This document shows, piece by piece, positions 51,851 through 63,699 of a DNA stretch of 64,000 nucleotides. Location: positions 155,793,490 through 155,857,489 of the forward strand of contig NC_084462.1 of the NCBI RefSeq assembly GCF_027409185.1, given 5' to 3'. The notes beneath the pieces were generated by a model. The model had not been told where the DNA came from. It worked only from the letters and a program-made list of their open reading frames with translations, and searched no databases. How positions within the stretch are numbered: position 1 is the stretch's first letter; the number at the start of each line of letters is the position of its first letter. Source of the stretch: Cynocephalus volans. Its lineage: Eukaryota > Chordata > Mammalia > Dermoptera > Cynocephalidae. A program made the position numbers and the translations under genes.

Positions 51851-51984
51851 GCCGCAGGGTCTGCGCGGCGGGCGGAGGTAGCCGGGGACGAGGTGGGGGT
51901 TGTGGTCACCCAGGGGTGCGGGAGGGGCTTCTTCAGAAACCTAGGTCCCCTGAGCAGCACCCGTGCCGCTTCTGGGACGTCTCA

Positions 51985-52260
51985 TTCATCCCTTCATCCG
52001 TACATTCAACTATTTCACGATGATGCATTGAGAGTCTGCCGTGCACAGACGTAGCGCTTCAGCGGGGACTAGACCGCTGTGCTCACGTCCTCACGGGGTT
52101 TGCAGTCTAGTGGGGACACAGGGATTCAAGAACGAAACGGCGGTAGAGTTGATGTTTCGTTTCAGTTGAAACCAGAGTTGTGAGGGAGAAGCAGCACGGG
52201 GCTCTGCCTGAGCCTGGGGGTCGGAAGGCTTCCTGGAGGAGGCGGCATCTGAACTGAGAT
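51985..52260 (-). mobile_element. L2 3'-end fragment
   Basis: Reversed L2 with elevated CpG: 'tcattcatcccttcatccgt', 'gcattgagagtctgccgtgc', 'gggtttgcagtctagtgggg' and 'ggcttcctggaggaggcgg'. Confidence 0.65.
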
Positions 52261-52479
52261 TCCAATTCGGGACCGCGGACCCGCCCTGCGCGCCGACCGG
52301 ACTCAGAGCGTCCTCCCCTGCCGCGCTCGCCCTGCCCCAGACACCCTTTCGTACCTCTGCCCTCGCCCGCCCGCTCCCCAGCCCCCCTCCAGCCTCACTC
52401 CCTTCCAGAGATGTTGGAGCACAGACGGGCCTGCCATCTACCCACCAGGTCTGTACCCACACGCCACCTCCCCGTCTCT

Positions 52480-53262
52480 TTCCCGAGTGGACCTGCCTGC
52501 ACCCGTCAAAGGCCACCCACTTGGGGATCAGTCCCGTTCCATCACCTACTCAAGGATGCCTCTCCCTACACCGTTAATCTTTGGCTCCCACTGGATCATT
52601 CCCATCCGACACAGACACAATGCTGTTTCTCCTTAAAAGCAAAACAAGAAAACAGATATGCTCTTGGCCTCGACCTCCACTTCTCCCTCTACCTACCACC
52701 CTAGGTTCGCAGCAAAACTCCTTGTAAGAGATGTCCATGCGGGCTGTCTCCAGTCCTCTTCTTTCATTTCTCTTGAACCCTCTCCTATGAGGCTTTCTAC
52801 CCCAGCGTTCCTCTGAAACTGCTCTTGGTCAAGTTACCAATTACCTCCTGGTTGTTAAACCCTAGCGTGGTTTCTCAGTCCTCATGGTCTTCACCTCTCA
52901 GGAACATCTGACCAGGTGATCACGGCCTCCTCTCCATGCTCTGTGTCTCCAGGCTTCCCAGACCCACACACTCTTGGTCGTCTTGGTCGTCTCCTGTCTT
53001 ACTGGCCATCCCTTCTCAGTCTCCTTTGGTGGCTTTTCCCCTCCTTGCCGATTTCTGAATGTTAAAGTGTCCCAGGCTTTAGTTCTTGACGTCTTCCTTC
53101 CCTCTATCCTTATTCTCTTAATGAGAGATTGCACCTAGTCTCATGATTTTAAGTATTCTTCTTCAATATACTGATGATTCTGTATTTATGTCTCTTAGCT
53201 GTCACCTCTCTACCAGACTTAACTATTTAATAGTCTAATAAAACATCTTAAATTCAACAAGT
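52480..53262 (+). mobile_element. L2 LINE, reverse transcriptase region (5' piece)
   Basis: + strand L2 ORF2 remnant: 'ctgaaactgctcttggtcaa' followed by 'gttaccaattacctcctgg' corresponds to the family's ETALVKVTNDL block; 'gaatgttaaagtgtcccagg' and 'atactgatgattctgtattt' mark the later RT motifs. Interrupted by an L1 at 53263. Confidence 0.65.
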
Positions 53263-54345
53263 CTGTGACTAACTCCTAAAACACACCCCACAGAATGGGA
53301 GGAAATATTTGGAAATAATAGATCTGATAAGGGTTTTTGTATCCAGAACAAATGAAGAACTCTTACAATTCAACAATAAAAAGACCTCTTTTACAAATGG
53401 ACAAAAGCTTTGAACAGACATTTCTTCAAAGAAGATATGCAAATAGCCAATAAGCACACGAGAAGATGTTCAACATTACTAGTCATTAGGGGAATGCAAA
53501 TTAAAACCACAGTGAGGTACCACTTCACACCCATTAGGATGGGCATAACAAAAAAGGTAACAATAGCAAGCGTTGGCAAGGAAATGGAGAAGGTGGAGCC
53601 CTCATACATTACTAGTGAGAATGTAAAGTGATGCAGCTGCTTTGGAAAGCAGTTTGACAGTTTCTCAAAATATTGAACAGACGGGCCGGCCCGTGCCTCA
53701 CTTGGGAGCTGACACCACCAAGTCAGGAGTTAAGATCCCCTTACCGGTCATCTTTAAAAAAAACAAAACAAAACAAAACAAAAATATATATATATATTAA
53801 ACAGAGAGTTACCATGTGACCCAGCAATCCACTCCTAGGTATGTACTCAAGAGAATTGAACACATATGTTCACATATCAACTGTACATGAATGTTGACAG
53901 CAGCATTATTCATAATAGCCAAAATGTGGAAACAACCCAAATATCCATCAACTGATGAATAGACAAGTAAAATGTAATACAGCCATACAATGCAATGTTA
54001 TTCAGCCATAAAAAAGAATGAAGCACTAATACATGCTACAACACGGGTGAACCTTGGAGACGTTATACTAAGTGAAAGCAGCCAGATGCAAAAGGCCACA
54101 TTTTGTATAATTCCATTTATATTAAGTTTCCAGAACAGGCAAATCCATAAAGATAGAAAGTAGATGTCAGGGAGGGAGGAATGGGTATGGGGTTCTTTGG
54201 GAATGGTCTAGAATTAGATAGTGGTAACAACAGCACAACTTTGTGAATATACTAAGAATCACTGAATCATACATTTTAAAAGGGTAAATGTTATGGTATG
54301 TGAGTATTTCAATACAAATTTTATCAAAATGAAAAAGAAAACCTG
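53263..54345 (+). mobile_element. L1 LINE 3' portion inserted in the L2
   Basis: L1 ORF2 end and 3' UTR: 'gaagatatgcaaatagccaa', 'attaaaaccacagtgaggta', 'gtgacccagcaatccactcc', 'ccaaatatccatcaactgat' and 'attcagccataaaaaagaat'. It is split by a SINE at 53683-53796. Confidence 0.85.
53683..53796 (+). mobile_element. tRNA-Ile SINE with internal deletion
   Basis: gggccggcccgtgcctca runs into gagctgacaccaccaagtc, so the end of unit 1 and start of unit 2 are missing. Ends ccccttaccggtcatctt with an (aaaac)n/(ta)n tail. Flanks attgaacaga and attaaacaga form the target-site duplication. Confidence 0.88.
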
Positions 54346-55262
54346 GCTCTTGATCCTCGCCTGAAGCCTCTCCCAATTCCGTCCTGATGGGTGGACCATC
54401 TGGTCAGCCATCCTGATCTTCAGGCTGACCCATCCATCCTGTTGGTCAGGCCAAACATTTTGGAGCCATTCTCTTATTTTCTTATGCTCCACATCCAATC
54501 CATTAGAATATCGTAATGGTTTTTCCTTTAAAATATATCCGGGATCCAAACACTTCTTTCTAATCCCCTCCACTGCTATGACTCTTGTGGGAGCATCTTT
54601 ACCTTGTGTCTTATTTACTGCAGGACTTTCCTCCCGTCTCCCTATTTCTACCCTTGCCACTCTAAAGGCAATTCTCAACACTGCATCAGGGGCATCTTCT
54701 CAAAGCTTAAGTTAGATTCCATCCCTCCTCTACTCAAAACCCTGCAAGGGCTCCCATCTTACTCCAAGAAAAACTCAAAGCCCTTACTATGGCCTCCAAG
54801 GCCTTCATGGTCCCCCTGTTTCCCCATTCCTTCTCATTTTCTACCAACCTCACTCACTCAACTCCACCTCCTGAGCACTCTGGAACACACCAGGCAGCTC
54901 TCGGGCCAGGGCCTTTGCCCTGCAGCTGTCTTTGGCCTGGAAAAGTCTGCCTCCGGCTATCTGCCTGGTTGTCTCTGCCTCTGTTGCCTTGCTGTGACTT
55001 TCTTGTGAGACCTACTGTGACTACACCTCACCCTCAGCACCTCTGTTCTCCCACACCCTGCTCTTCTTCTTTTCTGTTGTACTTAACACCATCAAAATGT
55101 TATATAATTTACTTATTTATTTATGTATGTTTATTCCTACTCCAGTGTAAGAGCCAGATGGGCGAGGGCTTTTGCCTGCTTTGTTCACTGCTGTATCCCA
55201 AGTGCCTAGAATAGCATCTGGCTCACAGCATCACTCATTAAATATTTGCTGAATGTATGAGC
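54346..55262 (+). mobile_element. L2 LINE 3' piece
   Basis: Continuation of the L2 at 52480: 'ctctactcaaaaccctgcaa', 'gggcctttgccctgcagctg', 'ttgttcactgctgtatccca', 'agtgcctagaatagcatctg' and the terminal 'taaatatttgctgaatgtat'. Confidence 0.8.
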
Positions 55263-55559
55263 GAGCTCTGAAAAATGAGAGGGAATTAACTAGGAAAAGC
55301 AGTTGGAGGGGGCAGTGGGGGAGAATGCTCTGGGCAGAGGAACAATATGTAGAAACGCCTTAACAAATGAAGGGAGGAAAAATAACACTTGCTCATCAAA
55401 CAGGTGGCATAAAGTCACTTGATAAAAGTTAACACCCATTTATGATACAGACAAACTCAATTTGCTTAACAAACTTTAAACAAACTCATGAACTTGCTTT
55501 TTAGGTTGATAGTTATCTACTAGAAACTTAGAGCAAACACTGTATGTAATAATGGAACA

Positions 55560-55975
55560 TTAGAAGCATTCCCACGGTCCAGTTGTCCTCTGGCTTATGG
55601 AGGATCACACTTCTCTACCCCATTGAAAGTTAGGCTTAGCCATGGGACTTGCTTTGAAATCCTAGTGGACAGAATATGTGTTACTTTAGGGTGGAAGCTT
55701 CCAAAGCCAATGCATAATTCACCTCATCCCTTCCTCCTGCCATAGTGATCACAGAAGCACCTGTCTATGGAGGCACAGCTCCTCCGTCAGCCAGGATCTC
55801 TGAGAAACAGCAATAAGGGAATAAGGGAAACAGCAATAATGGAACCCCTGTCCCCACCCCATGACTCAGGTTGCACATGAAGTATGAGAAATAAATTTGT
55901 ATCATGTTAAACCACTATATTTGGGGATGTTTTGTTACTGCAGCATACCTGACCTATCCTGAATGATACACCCAG
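55560..55975 (+). mobile_element. MLT1-like LTR
   Basis: + strand LTR remnant of the MaLR group: 'gagaaataaatttgtatcat' (poly(A) signal region), ttaaaccactatatttggg, and the end 'tttgttactgcagcatacct' then gacctatcctgaatgatac. Confidence 0.7.
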
Positions 55976-55979
55976 TGTA

Positions 55980-57560
55980 GTCAGAAATGAACCAGTGCCT
56001 CTCTACTCTTCAACAATGTACTGGAAGTTACAGCTAATGCAGCAAGAAACTAAAAACAAAGAAGAAGTTTAAGAATTGGAAAGGAAAGGCCAAATTGCCA
56101 TTGTTTGTGGTGATGTGATTATCAGGAAAATACAAGAGCAACAATTTGTGAGTTCAGCAAAGTGTCTGCACAAGGATGAATATTAACAAATCAATAGCTT
56201 TCCTACATATCAGCAATAACAGCTTGAAAATGTAATAATAATTTTAAAATTCCACTCACCATAGTAACAAAAACAAAATACTTAGGAATAAACTAATTAG
56301 AAATATAATAAAATTGTATTGAAGGACACAAATAAAAAGACCAAAATAAATGGAGAGAAGTATTATGTTCAAGAATGGGATGACTAACGCTGCAAAGATG
56401 TTGATTCTCCCCACATTAATTTAAAACTTCAATGCAATCCTAATCAGATACCAAAAGGACTTGACAGAATGCTTCTAAAATTTATATGTCTGTTCATTTA
56501 GTCAACAAAAACTTATGGTAAACCTACTGTGGGTCTGAACCTGTTTTAGGTGCTGGAGATACAGTGATGCACAACAATAATAAAAAATCCTGCCTTTGTG
56601 AAGCTTTTATTCTCATGGAGAAAAATGATAATAAACTCATTGACATATAGATACATAATATCTCATGGTGATTTTACACAGTATATATAAACGTGCAACA
56701 ATTTCAATAACCCCTTGAAAAAGAACCAGTGGGGGTGGTTAGGAGGTTGCCTTATCAGATCTAAAGACATATAAAACTTCAGTTTTTAAAACAGCTGGCA
56801 CTGGTGCATACACATAGATGAAAGAATGGAATAGCCCCAAAACAAACTCATACATTTAGGGGGATTTGACATAGGAGAAAGGAGACATTTTAAACCAGTG
56901 GGGCAAGGATAAATTCTTTATAAGAGGTGTTGTGACAATTAACTTATGGAAAAAATTGATCCCTACTTCATACCATATACAAAAATAAATCCAAGTTTAA
57001 AATCCCAAATTTTAAAAAAAGAAACAACCTCAAATTTTTAGAAGAAAGTGTCAAAGAACATCATTGTAATTTGCAGGTAGAAAGTGCCTTTTAAATATTC
57101 TTGGTGGGGAGGGGAATGTAAATTGGTACATTTTGGAGGGCAATTTATCAGAATCATTTAAAGTGGACATACACATAATCTGTCAATTCCACTTCTAGAT
57201 ATTTAATCTAGAAAAACACTTGCCCAGATACATAAAGATATATATGGATATTCATTGCAGCAATTCTTGCAATATCAAGAAATGGAATAAATTCAAAATT
57301 CAATATCATATGTAACATCAATATGGAAATAAATTAATAAGATGTGGTATATTCATATATAGAATTATTATTATTATTATTATTCATTTTAAAAGAATGA
57401 ACCAGAACTAAATCTCTGTGTATGAACATACACAGATATAAAAACATATTTTTGTGTATAAGTAGTCAGTTCCCAAAGTCACCTACAATGTGATGCCATT
57501 TATATTTATATTTTTAAACACACACACCTCAAAACAATACTATATATTGTCTATGTATTG
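55980..57560 (+). mobile_element. L1 LINE fragment, ORF2 region to 3' end
   Basis: 'ttcaacaatgtactggaagt', 'caatagctttcctacatatc', 'ttgattctccccacattaat', 'caatgcaatcctaatcagat' and 'cacttctagatatttaatct' follow L1 ORF2 order. All frames are broken. An L2-type piece (about 56490-56690) interrupts it. Confidence 0.75.
56490..56690 (-). mobile_element. L2 3'-end-like insert in the L1
   Basis: 'catttagtcaacaaaaactt', 'ttttaggtgctggagataca', 'gtgatgcacaacaataataa' and 'gaagcttttattctcatgga' match the antisense L2 3' end. Confidence 0.6.
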
Positions 57561-57579
57561 TAGTGTCTATATATTGTAG

Positions 57580-57628
57580 TGTATTGGTCAGGATTCTCCA
57601 TAGAAACAGAACCAATAGAAGGTTGTAC

Positions 57629-57668
<40 letters not shown>

Positions 57669-58130
57669 ATAATCTATTGGTTCTAATATATATATATATA
57701 TATGAGAGAGAGAATGATTGATTGATTATAAGGAATTGGCTCCTGCGATTTAGAGACTAAAAAGTCCTATGACCTGCCATCTGCAAGCTGGAAACCCAGG
57801 AAAGCTGGTGGCATAGTTCCAGTCTAAGTCTGAAGTCCTGAGAATGACACGTGCTGATGGTGGAAGTCTCAGTCCAAGGGCAGGAGAAGATCCATGTCCC
57901 AACTCAAGCAGTCAGGCAGAGGCAGCAACTCCTCCTGTCCCCCACCTTTTGGTTCTATGCAGGCCCTCAGTGAATTGGATGTACTAGCCCACACTGAGGA
58001 CAGCAATCTGCTTTCCTCAGGCTACTGATTCCAATGCTACCTCACCCAGAAACACACCCAGAAATAATGTTTTACCAAATATCTGGGAACCCTGAGACCC
58101 AGTCCAGTTGACACATAAAATTAACCACCA
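57580..58130. mobile_element. Mammalian interspersed repeat, family unresolved
   Basis: Common mammalian repeat wording: 'ggtcaggattctccatagaa', 'gattataaggaattggctcc', 'ctgcaagctggaaacccagg', 'acccagaaataatgttttac' and 'gttgacacataaaattaacc'. Contains a gt tract (57634-57664) and an (at)n/(ag)n stretch. I recognise the repeat but not its name. Confidence 0.6.
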
Positions 58131-58134
58131 TGTG

Positions 58135-58385
58135 TAGTAATCCCTAACATCTAGTCAGCATTTACTATGAGCCTGGCACCATCCTAATCATGTAACATGG
58201 AACTTATCATTTAGATCTTAAAACTGCACTATTAATTACTATTGTTAATCCTTACTTCACAGATGATAAAACGGGGGCACAGAAAGGTTAAGTAACTTGT
58301 TTGAACTTACACAGTTAGGAAGTAGGAGCACTAGGAATCAAACCTCAGCAGTTCGGCTCCAGAACCCAAGTGTTGGGCCTTTATG
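58135..58385 (-). mobile_element. MIR SINE
   Basis: Reversed MIR: 'catttactatgagcctggca', 'cttcacagatgataaaacg', 'cagaaaggttaagtaacttg' and 'acttacacagttaggaagta'. Confidence 0.75.
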
Positions 58386-58639
58386 ATGATCGCATTAATC
58401 CCTAACAGTGGGGTTCTCCAGGCAGTGGAGGGAGGGACCTCTTGGGAAGAGGGGGGACAGAGGTCAATATGGCTTTACAATATCTGCAGTGTTCTATGTT
58501 TTAAAGAATAAAGTATATAGGCATATTATATGTGATGTTAAAGTTAACTTTAAAAGTGATATGTTGACTATATATGAAATTAGATACTCATTTTTCATAA
58601 TATGGTGATGAGAGCGACAAGGGAGTAGACAGTGCTCCA

Positions 58640-59020
58640 TAAGCCTCTAATGTGGACCAGACCCAATTAGATGGGGAGGGGTGTTTGGGAGACTTTCCTG
58701 AGAAAGCGCCTTTGAGCTGAGTTACAGATGATGTGTGTGTATTAGTCAACAAAGTTGAGGGATCTGGCACGGGAAGGGAGAAGGGATTTCCTGACAGAGG
58801 AAACAGCATGAGCAAAGGCCCTGAGGGGGCGCTACAAATTCCAGGAGCTGAGAAAAAACAGGGGCATTAGACCCTAGAGAAAGAGGGGGCGTGGCATGAG
58901 AAGAGGCTGGAGAGGGAGCAGGGGCCAGACTCCAGTCTTTCAGGCTAAGGAAGGGACTGGGGGTTTCATTCTCAGAGCGAGGCGAGAGGCTGAGTAAGCT
59001 GAAGACTGAAACTGCTGACT
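58640..59020 (-). mobile_element. L2 LINE fragment
   Basis: Reversed L2: 'gaaacagcatgagcaaaggc', cctgagggggcgctac, 'gaggctggagagggagcagg' and 'ggccagactccagtctttca'. Confidence 0.6.
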
Positions 59021-59204
59021 GGCACCGTGGAAGTCCCTGTAGTCACTTTAGCATGAGCTGTGTTACTCTAGTGAGTGGAAATGCCAAGAAAAAGGCTGAA
59101 ATGCAGACATCTCTTTCAAAACATGTGGATTTGAAGCACAACACCAGGATAGGGAGGCACCTGAAGGGAGAATGTACAATCGAGTGATGGGTTTTATTTT
59201 TGCT

Positions 59205-59500
59205 GCTGTTGCTATTTTAATGAAGGAAGAGACTTCTGCACATGAGGACATATCCACAAGGATGCTCATCACAGAATTGTTTATTGTAACAACAACAACA
59301 ACAACAACAAAGAGAACCTAAATATTCAACAATAGATCAATTAACCAAATTACAAAATATCCAAATAATGAAATACAATTCAGTACTTTAAAAATCATAT
59401 TATAGAAGAATATCTCATGTCATGGGAAAATGTCTATAATATATTAGGTTTAAAAAGCAAGTTGTAAAATAACAAATACATTATGATCTCATTCTAAGTG
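59205..59500 (+). mobile_element. L1M-like fragment with (AAC)n
   Basis: 'ctcatcacagaattgtttat', an (aac) tract at about 59288-59311, 'acctaaatattcaacaatag' and 'aatgaaatacaattcagtac' follow L1 3' wording. Confidence 0.6.
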
Positions 59501-61635
59501 TACGTGGCAGGATGTTTCCTCCACCTCTTCCTTTCTTCCCTAGCTGCATCCCTGGTGGTGGTGGTGATGGTGGGGTCTTTTGACGTAATGGCACAGAATA
59601 AAAATTACGCCAAGGAACATGATCCACTTTACCAAAAGAGAGGTTGATTTGTCTTGTAGATGCCCCACCTGGGGAAACGTGAGGATCCACCGCAATCACT
59701 CTCCCAGGACAGAGCTAGGACCTGGGGGGAGGGCAGAGGAATAAGGGAAAGGAAGGCCAGGGGGAGGGGCTTCTGGCCCCAGCCAATTTTGTATCAAAGC
59801 TGGAAAAAAAAAGTATTACTCATTTTTTGGATTTTGGAAGAATGTGTGATAGATTATAAGAAAGATTTTTGAGGGAGATATTGCAGGAAGATGTAACCGC
59901 TCATCTGAAACAGGAGGCTGAATTTATTGGTCGCTTACGCAAGGGAGACCTGTACCTGCAAGGCACAGCGTTTGTGGGCAAAGCAGCAATTAGTCCCATA
60001 CAGGTTGTGGGCAAGCGTGGGGTTCGAGAATGGGTCAGTTTTGTCTGTTGATCTTTGGCCCTGGAGTGAGGCTGTCGCCGATGGTTATTTTCAGAAGCTA
60101 TTCTGATTGAGTGCATGATCTGGGGAGAATGGTTACTGACACAAGGGGCCATATAAACCAGCTGTATGACTGGTTCTAAGGGTTACTCATTATCATAGCC
60201 ACATAACAAATAGTCTTTTCCTAAGAGGATGGGAACATTTTACTTTCAGGGGAAAGGGTAGGGATGGCTGATAAATCTACACCTAGACAAAGATGAACAT
60301 CTCATGTTTTCAGAGACAATGCCCATGTGCAGCCTTTGCTGCTGGAGCTAATCTTGACTAGCCAGGGCTGGTTTCTAAAGAAGGATGCTAAAGATACCCA
60401 GAGCCTTCTGGATTTGGATATGAGAGAAGATTCCCAACCCCTCTTCTGTCTGCTCTGTGTCTGGTGAGAAGTTGTGTTTCCAATTGACCCTGGATGACAG
60501 TTCCAGGATGCCCCCCAGGTTCTGACGGGTGCCCTCCCTCCTGCCTGGTGACCTCCGTGACTCCATAGGCCTGGCCCTGATGGCCCTGGCTCCACGAGTG
60601 AACTGGGCCTGCTGCCAGCCTCCCCTTGGACCTCAGTGTCTGGCTCTCTGCACAGTGGCAGCCGTGGCCAGCTGTTGGCCCCTGACCCTACCAGATGCTG
60701 GGGCTGGAATTCTTCACTCTCTCACCCTCTCAGGACTTCCGGCTTGTCTGGCAAGTGAGAAGACTTCACAGGCCTCGGGAGAGCACTGATGGGGCAGAGA
60801 GAGCTTTGAAAGGGATAAAGAGCTAACAGAGGGAAAGGGATCGCCGCTCCAGTTTGAACTTCAGCCCCCGCTGGGGATGTCAGGCAGTCCCTTGTCTATA
60901 AACACCCAGAGCCGGTGGCTGAGCTGTGTGAGCAGAGGCTCCTGTGACTGCGTTGGCCACATGGTGACTCCTGGGTGGCCGGGGCTGGGTGGCGGGGAGT
61001 AGGGCCTTAGAGGAGAGAGGAAGAGAAGGGGAAGACAGAGCCCGACTGAGGACGGGGCTCACAGTGACCTTGCAGAGGAGCTGGTCCTCCGGAGCGGCTC
61101 AGCAGTAGGTCACTGTGATGGCAGCACCCTCTCCCCGCCACCTGGGTGGCACCTTCTCAGTGGGCTCAACTCTGCGACGTTGTCCTCAACCTCCTCCCTG
61201 CCCGTCTGTCCTGCTGCTGGTTTTCAAGGCATCAGTTACCTCAGGGACTAGAAATGCACCTTTTTTTGGCCTGGAGCCTCTGAGGTGGGGCCTCATCTGC
61301 CTCGGTCACAGCCGAGGTCGGGGGACGGGGAGCCCGCCAGGCTTCCCTCGGGAAAGGCAAGGGTCAGGCTTCGCTAGGAAAACAGCTGCCCGGCTCTGCT
61401 GCTGACAGACAGCCGTCTCTCCACATCAAGCCTCGGTCCTGTCACCGCCCTGTCTGGAGCCTTGATTTCCCACCAGTGTTTGTGGAGGGGCCTTTTCTGT
61501 CGATCCATCTCAACCCATCGTGCAGACGGTCTGGCCTGCCCCTCGGCTGGGAGCAGACATGGGTCTCCTCCCCTGCTCCCCTCTCCATCCTAGGGAGGAG
61601 GTGATGTGGTGAGGGGTAGAGAGTGCAGGCTCCGG
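59501..61635. other. Intergenic, no gene seen
   Basis: Largely repeat-poor. GC-rich from about 60480 to 61640, with many short overlapping open frames and no homology that I can recognise. The open frame at 59869-60051 lacks a named domain. Confidence 0.45.
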
Positions 61636-61775
61636 GGGCCAGATCTGGATTCAATTCCATCGCACTCACTTACTGGTAAATTTTAAAATTCTGGCTCATT
61701 TAACTTACATGGCTTTGGGCAAGCCTGGGTCTCAGCTTCCTCATTCCTAAAATGAGATGGAAGTGGATTATTTGT
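61636..61775 (+). mobile_element. MIR SINE
   Basis: Degenerate MIR: 'caggctccgggggccagatc', 'tggattcaattccatcgc', 'ggctttgggcaagcctgggt' and 'cagcttcctcattcctaaaa'. Confidence 0.65.
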
Positions 61776-61794
61776 AAATTTCCTTTCAGTCTTG

Positions 61795-62280
61795 AATTCC
61801 AAGATCATGTCACACTCTTGTTTAAAAAAATTGAAGGCCTCCCCGTACCTGGCAGAGCCCTAACTCCCTAGCAGGGCATCCAGGGCCCAGCACCTTCCAG
61901 CCTCTTCCGTCGCTCGTCTGCCTCATGTACTTAAGCATCAGCCAAACGGAACCACGGGAGGATCCCTGCACGGCTGTGGGTTTTCCCACCTCTGCGTCTC
62001 CGCCAAGAACGGCTTCCTCAGTCATCTCCCCACACTCAAATCTCAAGTCAAAGCACAAATGCCACCAATTCTGCAAAGCCAGCCTTGATGTTCCCCAGGT
62101 GTCATCTCAGATTTCTCAGACTTCTTTTGTAGTACTTCATCTGCATTTGCTTAAGCTATGTGGCCTTTCTTCCTTCTATTATAGTCACTTGTGTAGATCT
62201 GAGTCCTTTGACTAATTTTTAAGGCCAGAGCTGATGTCTTCTTTATCTCTGTGTAATCCTGGCTAATCTACGTGCTCCAC
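61795..62280 (+). mobile_element. L2 LINE 3' fragment
   Basis: + strand L2-like order: 'gatcatgtcacactcttgtt', 'aaaattgaaggcctccccgt', 'aagtcaaagcacaaatgcca' and 'cttgatgttccccaggtgtc'. Confidence 0.55.
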
Positions 62281-62759
62281 CGGCCTCAGTCTGCCTCGTG
62301 TCTTGCTGAGTGGGCATCTCAAAGGACATAAGGGACTTCAATGCTAGGAAGTATAGCAGTGCTTCCCTAGAGCCCTTCTTTCCCTCCCCAAATCGCATTA
62401 TATCATCAGAGGCTCCACAACAAAATCCCGAACTCCTCTAGTTCTATCCCTGAAGCCTTTTTATTTATTTCCCTCTCCCTGCTTACCCTCTCTCTTCATT
62501 CTTCAGTGGATCAACTTACCTTCTCCAGCTATGACCTCTCTCCTTATCCTTATTTCTAGCAGAGTGGAATTGTCTTTAGCAGTTGAGGAAACTGGGCAGA
62601 CTTTTGCATGCTAATATATTTCGCTCCATCTTACATGTATCTACTACAAAATACCTGGTCCCAGTAGACTCAAAAAACACTCACCAATGAATGGATGATC
62701 AGGGCAAACAGCCCATACACATAATTCAGACCAAATTGTCTACTTCTCTCTATCTCCAG

Positions 62760-63215
62760 TTCTTCTTCCTAGGCCAAGCCACCATAATTGATTGCCTGTA
62801 TTTGCTTCAGCCTCCAAAGTGGTATTTACACCCCCGGTCTTGTGCCCCAAGAGTCCATTCTCCACACAGTGGTCAAAGTGACCACTCATAATGTTACTTG
62901 ATTTCCCTGCTTGAACCCTGCAATGGTTTCCCTCCATGTTATAACAAAATTCCAACTCCTTACGTTGTCTTGCCCCTGCCTCCTTATAACATCACATCCC
63001 ACATTTCTCCTTCCCTTGCGCATCATGCTCTGGACACACTGGGATTCCTTCTAGCCCTTTCTATTAGCTGTGTCCTCTGTTTGGAGTGCTCTTATCCATC
63101 ATCCTCACAGGACCATCTCCTGCTGTTCCTTCAAGCTTCACCACAAATGTCCCCTCTCCAGAGAGGCCTCCCAGTCTAGGGTACTGTCCCCCAAACACTC
63201 CTGTTCACCTTTACT
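62760..63215 (+). mobile_element. L2 LINE 3' fragment
   Basis: + strand L2: 'gtccattctccacacagtgg', 'caaagtgaccactcataatg', 'cctgcaatggtttccctcca', 'catcatgctctggacacact' and 'cctctccagagaggcctccc'. Confidence 0.75.
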
Positions 63216-63224
63216 TGTTTTTTG

Positions 63225-63690
63225 TTCTGTTTACCTACTGTTGCATAATGAACCACCTTGAAACAACTTGTTCTTATGATATCTTATGATTCTGTGGGTC
63301 AGGACATCAAACAGGGCACAGTGGGTACAACTTGTCTTTGCTCCATAAGGTCTGGGGCCTCAGCTGAGATAACTGTAATGGCGGGGAGCTGGAACAGTTC
63401 GGGGTTGGCTGAGCATCTCTCTCTCTCTCTCTTTCTCCACATCTCTATATGGCCAGCTTGAGCTTCCTTCCAATATGGTGACCTCAGGATAGATGGACTT
63501 CTTACATGGTAGCTCAGAGTTCCAAGAGACCAAGGCAGAAGCTACCAGTCCTCGTGGAAGCTGAGCATGGAGCTGTTATAGGATCCCTTCTGTTCTTGTC
63601 CATTGATCAAAGCAGACCCAGGTCAACTCAGATTCGAAGGGAGGGAAGAATGATCTTAATCCTCAAGTGGAGGAATGTGAAAGAATTCAA
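63225..63690 (-). mobile_element. Old LTR/MER-type repeat, family unresolved
   Basis: 'gattctgtgggtcaggacat', 'gcctcagctgagataactgt', 'atggtgacctcaggatagat', ggacttcttacatgg and 'ctcagagttccaagagacca' are wording of a common ancient mammalian repeat (ERVL-like LTR type). I cannot fix its name. Confidence 0.5.
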
Positions 63691-63699
63691 GGCCATTTC

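Larger units (their letters stand above)
51440..51920. promoter_or_regulatory. RPS6KL1: CpG island at the RPS6KL1 5' end
   Basis: Dense CpG and high G+C from about 51440 to 51920. Long overlapping open frames on both strands here (for example 51105-51785 + and 51279-51791 -) are composition artefacts. Confidence 0.75.

Noticed and set aside
57634-57664. CRISPR-like or regulatory tandem array
   Set aside because: Simple gt/at tracts inside a mammalian interspersed repeat; CRISPR arrays are not expected in a vertebrate genome.
59869-60051. 60-codon frame resembling a conserved protein
   Set aside because: No domain that I can name, no start context and no splice neighbours; probably chance.
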